From contig JBAZEP010000001.1 in NCBI GenBank assembly GCA_041653835.1, positions 32,432 to 96,431 on the forward strand: a stretch of 64,000 bases of DNA, written 5' to 3'. The stretch's first letter is position 1; each line of letters starts with the position of its first letter. The notes under the pieces are model-generated. The model was not told where the DNA came from. It did not search any database and worked only from the letters and a program-made list of their open reading frames with translations. The stretch comes from UBA10183 sp041653835. GTDB taxonomy: Bacteria > Omnitrophota > Gorgyraeia > Gorgyraeales > Gorgyraeaceae. Of the stretch, positions 61,928-64,000 are shown in pieces. Made by a program: the position numbers and the translations under genes.

Positions 61928-64000
61928 CTGTCTACCTTTTTCACGGGTAATTTTATGGTAATGGCGGTGCCTTCCCCCTGCCGGCTTACAATATCTATTA
62001 TGCCGTCATGAAATTCCATTATCTGCTTACACACAGTAAGGCCTAGACCCGTGCCCTTTGCCTTTGTAGTGAAAAACGGGTCGAACACCTTCTCCATATC
62101 CTCCGCGCTTATGCCGGAGCCGTTATCCTTAACGCGTATCCTGACAAAACTACCGTCCAGGCCGCCTTCTATTTCCACCTTCCCTCGGCCGTCAGTAATG
62201 GCATCGCAGGCATTGCCCAGGATATTGTTGAATACCTCTTTGAGCTGCAAAGGATCCGCTTCTATGGAAATCTTTTTTAGCGGCCCCATCCTCGCTTCGA
62301 TACATATCTCGTTTTTCTGATAACGGTCCTTCATGACTGTTATGCATTCGTCCATGATATCGCAGATATTAAAACTTTCGTACTGGGGCGATTTCAGGCG
62401 CGAATAAAACAAGAGATTATTTATGATCTGGTCGCTCTCGTTCACCTTTTTCTCGATGGTAGCGAGATGTTTATCCAGCAATGGGTTCTGGGCTTTTCTT
62501 CTTATGTTATAAGACGCCATGTGTATGGCCGCGAGGGGATTGCGCAGTTCATGCGCCACTGTGGCGGCAAGCGTCCCGATATCCGAAAGCCTGCGCGCAT
62601 GCTCCAATTCTCTATGCGCGACACTCAGCATATCATGTTCTATATTAACTTTGTCCTCGAGATTAAACTTGTTGATGGCTTCGCCGATAAGGCCGGAAAG
62701 CGCCTCGATGAATTCCCTTGATTTAACATCTATCTTATCTGACTCCTCATCCGCCAGATGTATAGCCCCGATTATCTTATCCCTATTCCGGATAGGTATG
62801 ACCGCCAGGGAGCGGAATCCTTTTTTTATGCATGTCCCGCGGAATTTAGTCTCTTCGCTCCCGGAAAGTTCCTTCGCAAATTTCATCGTATCATTACAAT
62901 AGAACGTGCCGAACTCGCTCATAAAAGGTTTATCAACCGCCTCGGTTTTCCCCTTGATTATGCGGACACATATGCAGCGGTCTTCCTTTACAGAAAGGTT
63001 ATTTTCGAGGCCCAGGAATTCATCGCTGAAATCTATATGCGATTCATAAGGTATCATACCGTCATTATTCAGGATCCTTATGCCCGCGGACCTGCACTGG
63101 CTCCATTTTTTTATTAACTCTGTCGCGTTATCTATATAATCTTTGCGGGAAGCAGATTTATTCAAAACCTCAAGCAGTATGGTCCTCGCGCTCAACTCTT
63201 TCTCCGTCTCTTTGCGCCTTATTATCTCCCCGTTCAATTGTTTATTTATCGCGACTAATTCGCGCGTGCGAAACAGCACCTTTGCCTCCAGCTCATTATG
63301 AGCTTCCCGCAGAAGATCTTCGGTTTTCTTGCGCTCGGTTATATCCTGTACCGTGCCGAAACCGCCCAACAACGCGCCTTCCTTATCAAATTCAAGTTCC
63401 GCTTGTTCTTTCACCCACTTAATGCCATTGCCTGCCAGGATGCGGTGCTCTATCTCATAGCGTTCCCCAGCCAGCGCCGCTTTCCATGTTTTATCCACTA
63501 ATTCTCTGTCATCAGGATGGATCCTGGAGACAAAAGTTTCATATGTCATGGGGGTGCCTTCCGGGATGCCGAATATCCGGTAAACCTCATCAGACCAGCT
63601 CAATTCATTCCTGCGAACATCCAGGCGCCAGCTTCCTATATGCGCCACAGCCTGGGCGCGCTTTAAATCCTGTTCGCTCTCCCTTAATTGCGCGGTGCGC
63701 TCTTTCACTATTAGTTCAAGGCTGTCTTTGTGGCGTCTCAGTTCCTCCTCGGCTTGTTTCTGAACTGTCACGTCGCGCGCCGCGGCAAAGATCCCTATTG
63801 CATTGCCGCGGGTATCTTTGTATATGGCGGCATTATATAGGACATCCATTAAGCGGCCGGCTTTGTGGCGTATGGTTAAAGGATAACCGGTGACAAATCC
63901 TTTATCGAATACCTGCTGATATCCGGCCCGTGCCTTTTCAGATTCCGTGAAATAATCAGAGAAATCCGTCCCGATAAGTTCCTCGCGGGATAAACCGGTC
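61909..64000 (-). CDS. PAS/GAF histidine kinase, N-terminus cut by the window edge
   Basis: The frame stays open to the right edge (696 visible residues). The order is: end of a PAS domain with FTESEKARAGYQQVFD, a PAC region (VTVQKQAEEELRRH), a second PAS (SWSDEVYRIFGIPEGTP), a coiled coil (AHNELEAKVLFRTRELVAIN), a GAF-like domain (CICVRIIKGKTEAVDKPF; SLAVIPIRNRDKIIGAIHLAD), HisKA (AATVAHELRNPLAAIH with the phospho-His) and HATPase (NNILGNACDAITDG; DNGSGIS; GTGLGLTVCKQIME). It is soluble in the visible part. The receiver protein encoded at 61571 is the likely partner. Confidence 0.93.
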   Translation of the reverse strand, partial: TGLSREELIGTDFSDYFTESEKARAGYQQVFDKGFVTGYPLTIRHKAGRLMDVLYNAAIYKDTRGNAIGIFAAARDVTVQKQAEEELRRHKDSLELIVKERTAQLRESEQDLKRAQAVAHIGSWRLDVRRNELSWSDEVYRIFGIPEGTPMTYETFVSRIHPDDRELVDKTWKAALAGERYEIEHRILAGNGIKWVKEQAELEFDKEGALLGGFGTVQDITERKKTEDLLREAHNELEAKVLFRTRELVAINKQLNGEIIRRKETEKELSARTILLEVLNKSASRKDYIDNATELIKKWSQCRSAGIRILNNDGMIPYESHIDFSDEFLGLENNLSVKEDRCICVRIIKGKTEAVDKPFMSEFGTFYCNDTMKFAKELSGSEETKFRGTCIKKGFRSLAVIPIRNRDKIIGAIHLADEESDKIDVKSREFIEALSGLIGEAINKFNLEDKVNIEHDMLSVAHRELEHARRLSDIGTLAATVAHELRNPLAAIHMASYNIRRKAQNPLLDKHLATIEKKVNESDQIINNLLFYSRLKSPQYESFNICDIMDECITVMKDRYQKNEICIEARMGPLKKISIEADPLQLKEVFNNILGNACDAITDGRGKVEIEGGLDGSFVRIRVKDNGSGISAEDMEKVFDPFFTTKAKGTGLGLTVCKQIMEFHDGIIDIVSRQGEGTAITIKLPVKKVDRCPKKS

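Noticed and set aside
1..64000. CRISPR arrays, tRNA or rRNA genes, insertion sequences, prophage
   Set aside because: No regularly spaced repeats, no tRNA-like cloverleaf or rRNA sequence in the gaps, and no transposase, integrase or phage structural protein was recognised.

Overview
The window reads as one stretch of an anaerobic, Gram-negative bacterial chromosome. Outer-membrane proteins (a porin at 33955-35340, a barrel at 26410-27099), several lipoproteins and a D,D-carboxypeptidase show a two-membrane envelope. A B12-dependent class II ribonucleotide reductase, a ferredoxin-dependent 2-oxoacid oxidoreductase, a radical-SAM enzyme, superoxide reductase, rubrerythrin, rubredoxins, flavodiiron protein and hybrid-cluster protein show an oxygen-avoiding metabolism that defends itself by reducing oxygen and NO species. 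The gene style resembles uncultured candidate phyla such as Omnitrophota; that is an inference and no marker gene here proves it. No tRNA, rRNA, CRISPR array, transposase or prophage gene was seen.

Layout. 1-1.7 kb: two genes that share an unusual N-terminal leader (signal-like segment, then an LRVP motif). 1.7-4.6 kb: dcd-nrdJ operon with a clear promoter; the dCTP deaminase appears to lack its catalytic glutamate. 4.7-12.7 kb: a complete MoxR/Bat operon (MoxR, DUF58, YggU, DUF4381-like, BatA, BatB, TPR, BatD, BatE). 12.8-19.8 kb: HtpX, a small membrane protein, a peptidoglycan-binding lipoprotein, a YkgJ-DUF2156 fusion, a UvrD helicase carrying an Fe-S nuclease domain, and a flavin reductase. 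19.8-30.3 kb: an NSS transporter with a 31-residue MetS-like subunit, ferredoxin, nth with a coupled AAA ATPase, a GlcD-type oxidase coupled to a LarA-like protein, envelope genes and nadE. 30.5-35.9 kb: era, then a nickel regulon (NikR, porin, CbiM, PDGLE protein, CbiQ, CbiO) with two NikR-like operators. 35.9-41.2 kb: a giant GH94-like phosphorylase, a GH5 glucanase and an Ogg2-type glycosylase. 41.2-47.6 kb: a ten-gene oxygen/NO-defence operon headed by an Rrf2 regulator. 47.7-50.9 kb: feoA, a split feoB and an AmrS radical-SAM gene. 51-55.4 kb: thioredoxin reductase-like, PNPOx-like, rubredoxin and KorAB-type genes. 55.5-64 kb: an ECF sigma factor fused to a zinc-binding anti-sigma-like tail, superoxide reductase with a desulforedoxin-like partner, two response regulators, lipoproteins, a GT2 glycosyltransferase, a PEGA protein and a PAS/GAF histidine kinase cut by the right edge.

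The genes connect in places. NikR control ties a porin to the inner-membrane nickel importer, and the LarA-like protein belongs to a nickel-dependent family. SOR, rubrerythrin, FprA, Hcp and several rubredoxins form one electron-transfer defence system next to iron import.

Between genes there are two repeat families that the genes do not explain: long, nearly perfect palindromes that share only a GACA-N-TGTC core while their arms differ at each locus, and a two-part hairpin element (TCCCGAG...CGAGGGAC plus an AT-rich hairpin) that sits directly before a start codon in each copy, usually with GGAGG. A 159-bp nested inverted repeat lies upstream of amrS.
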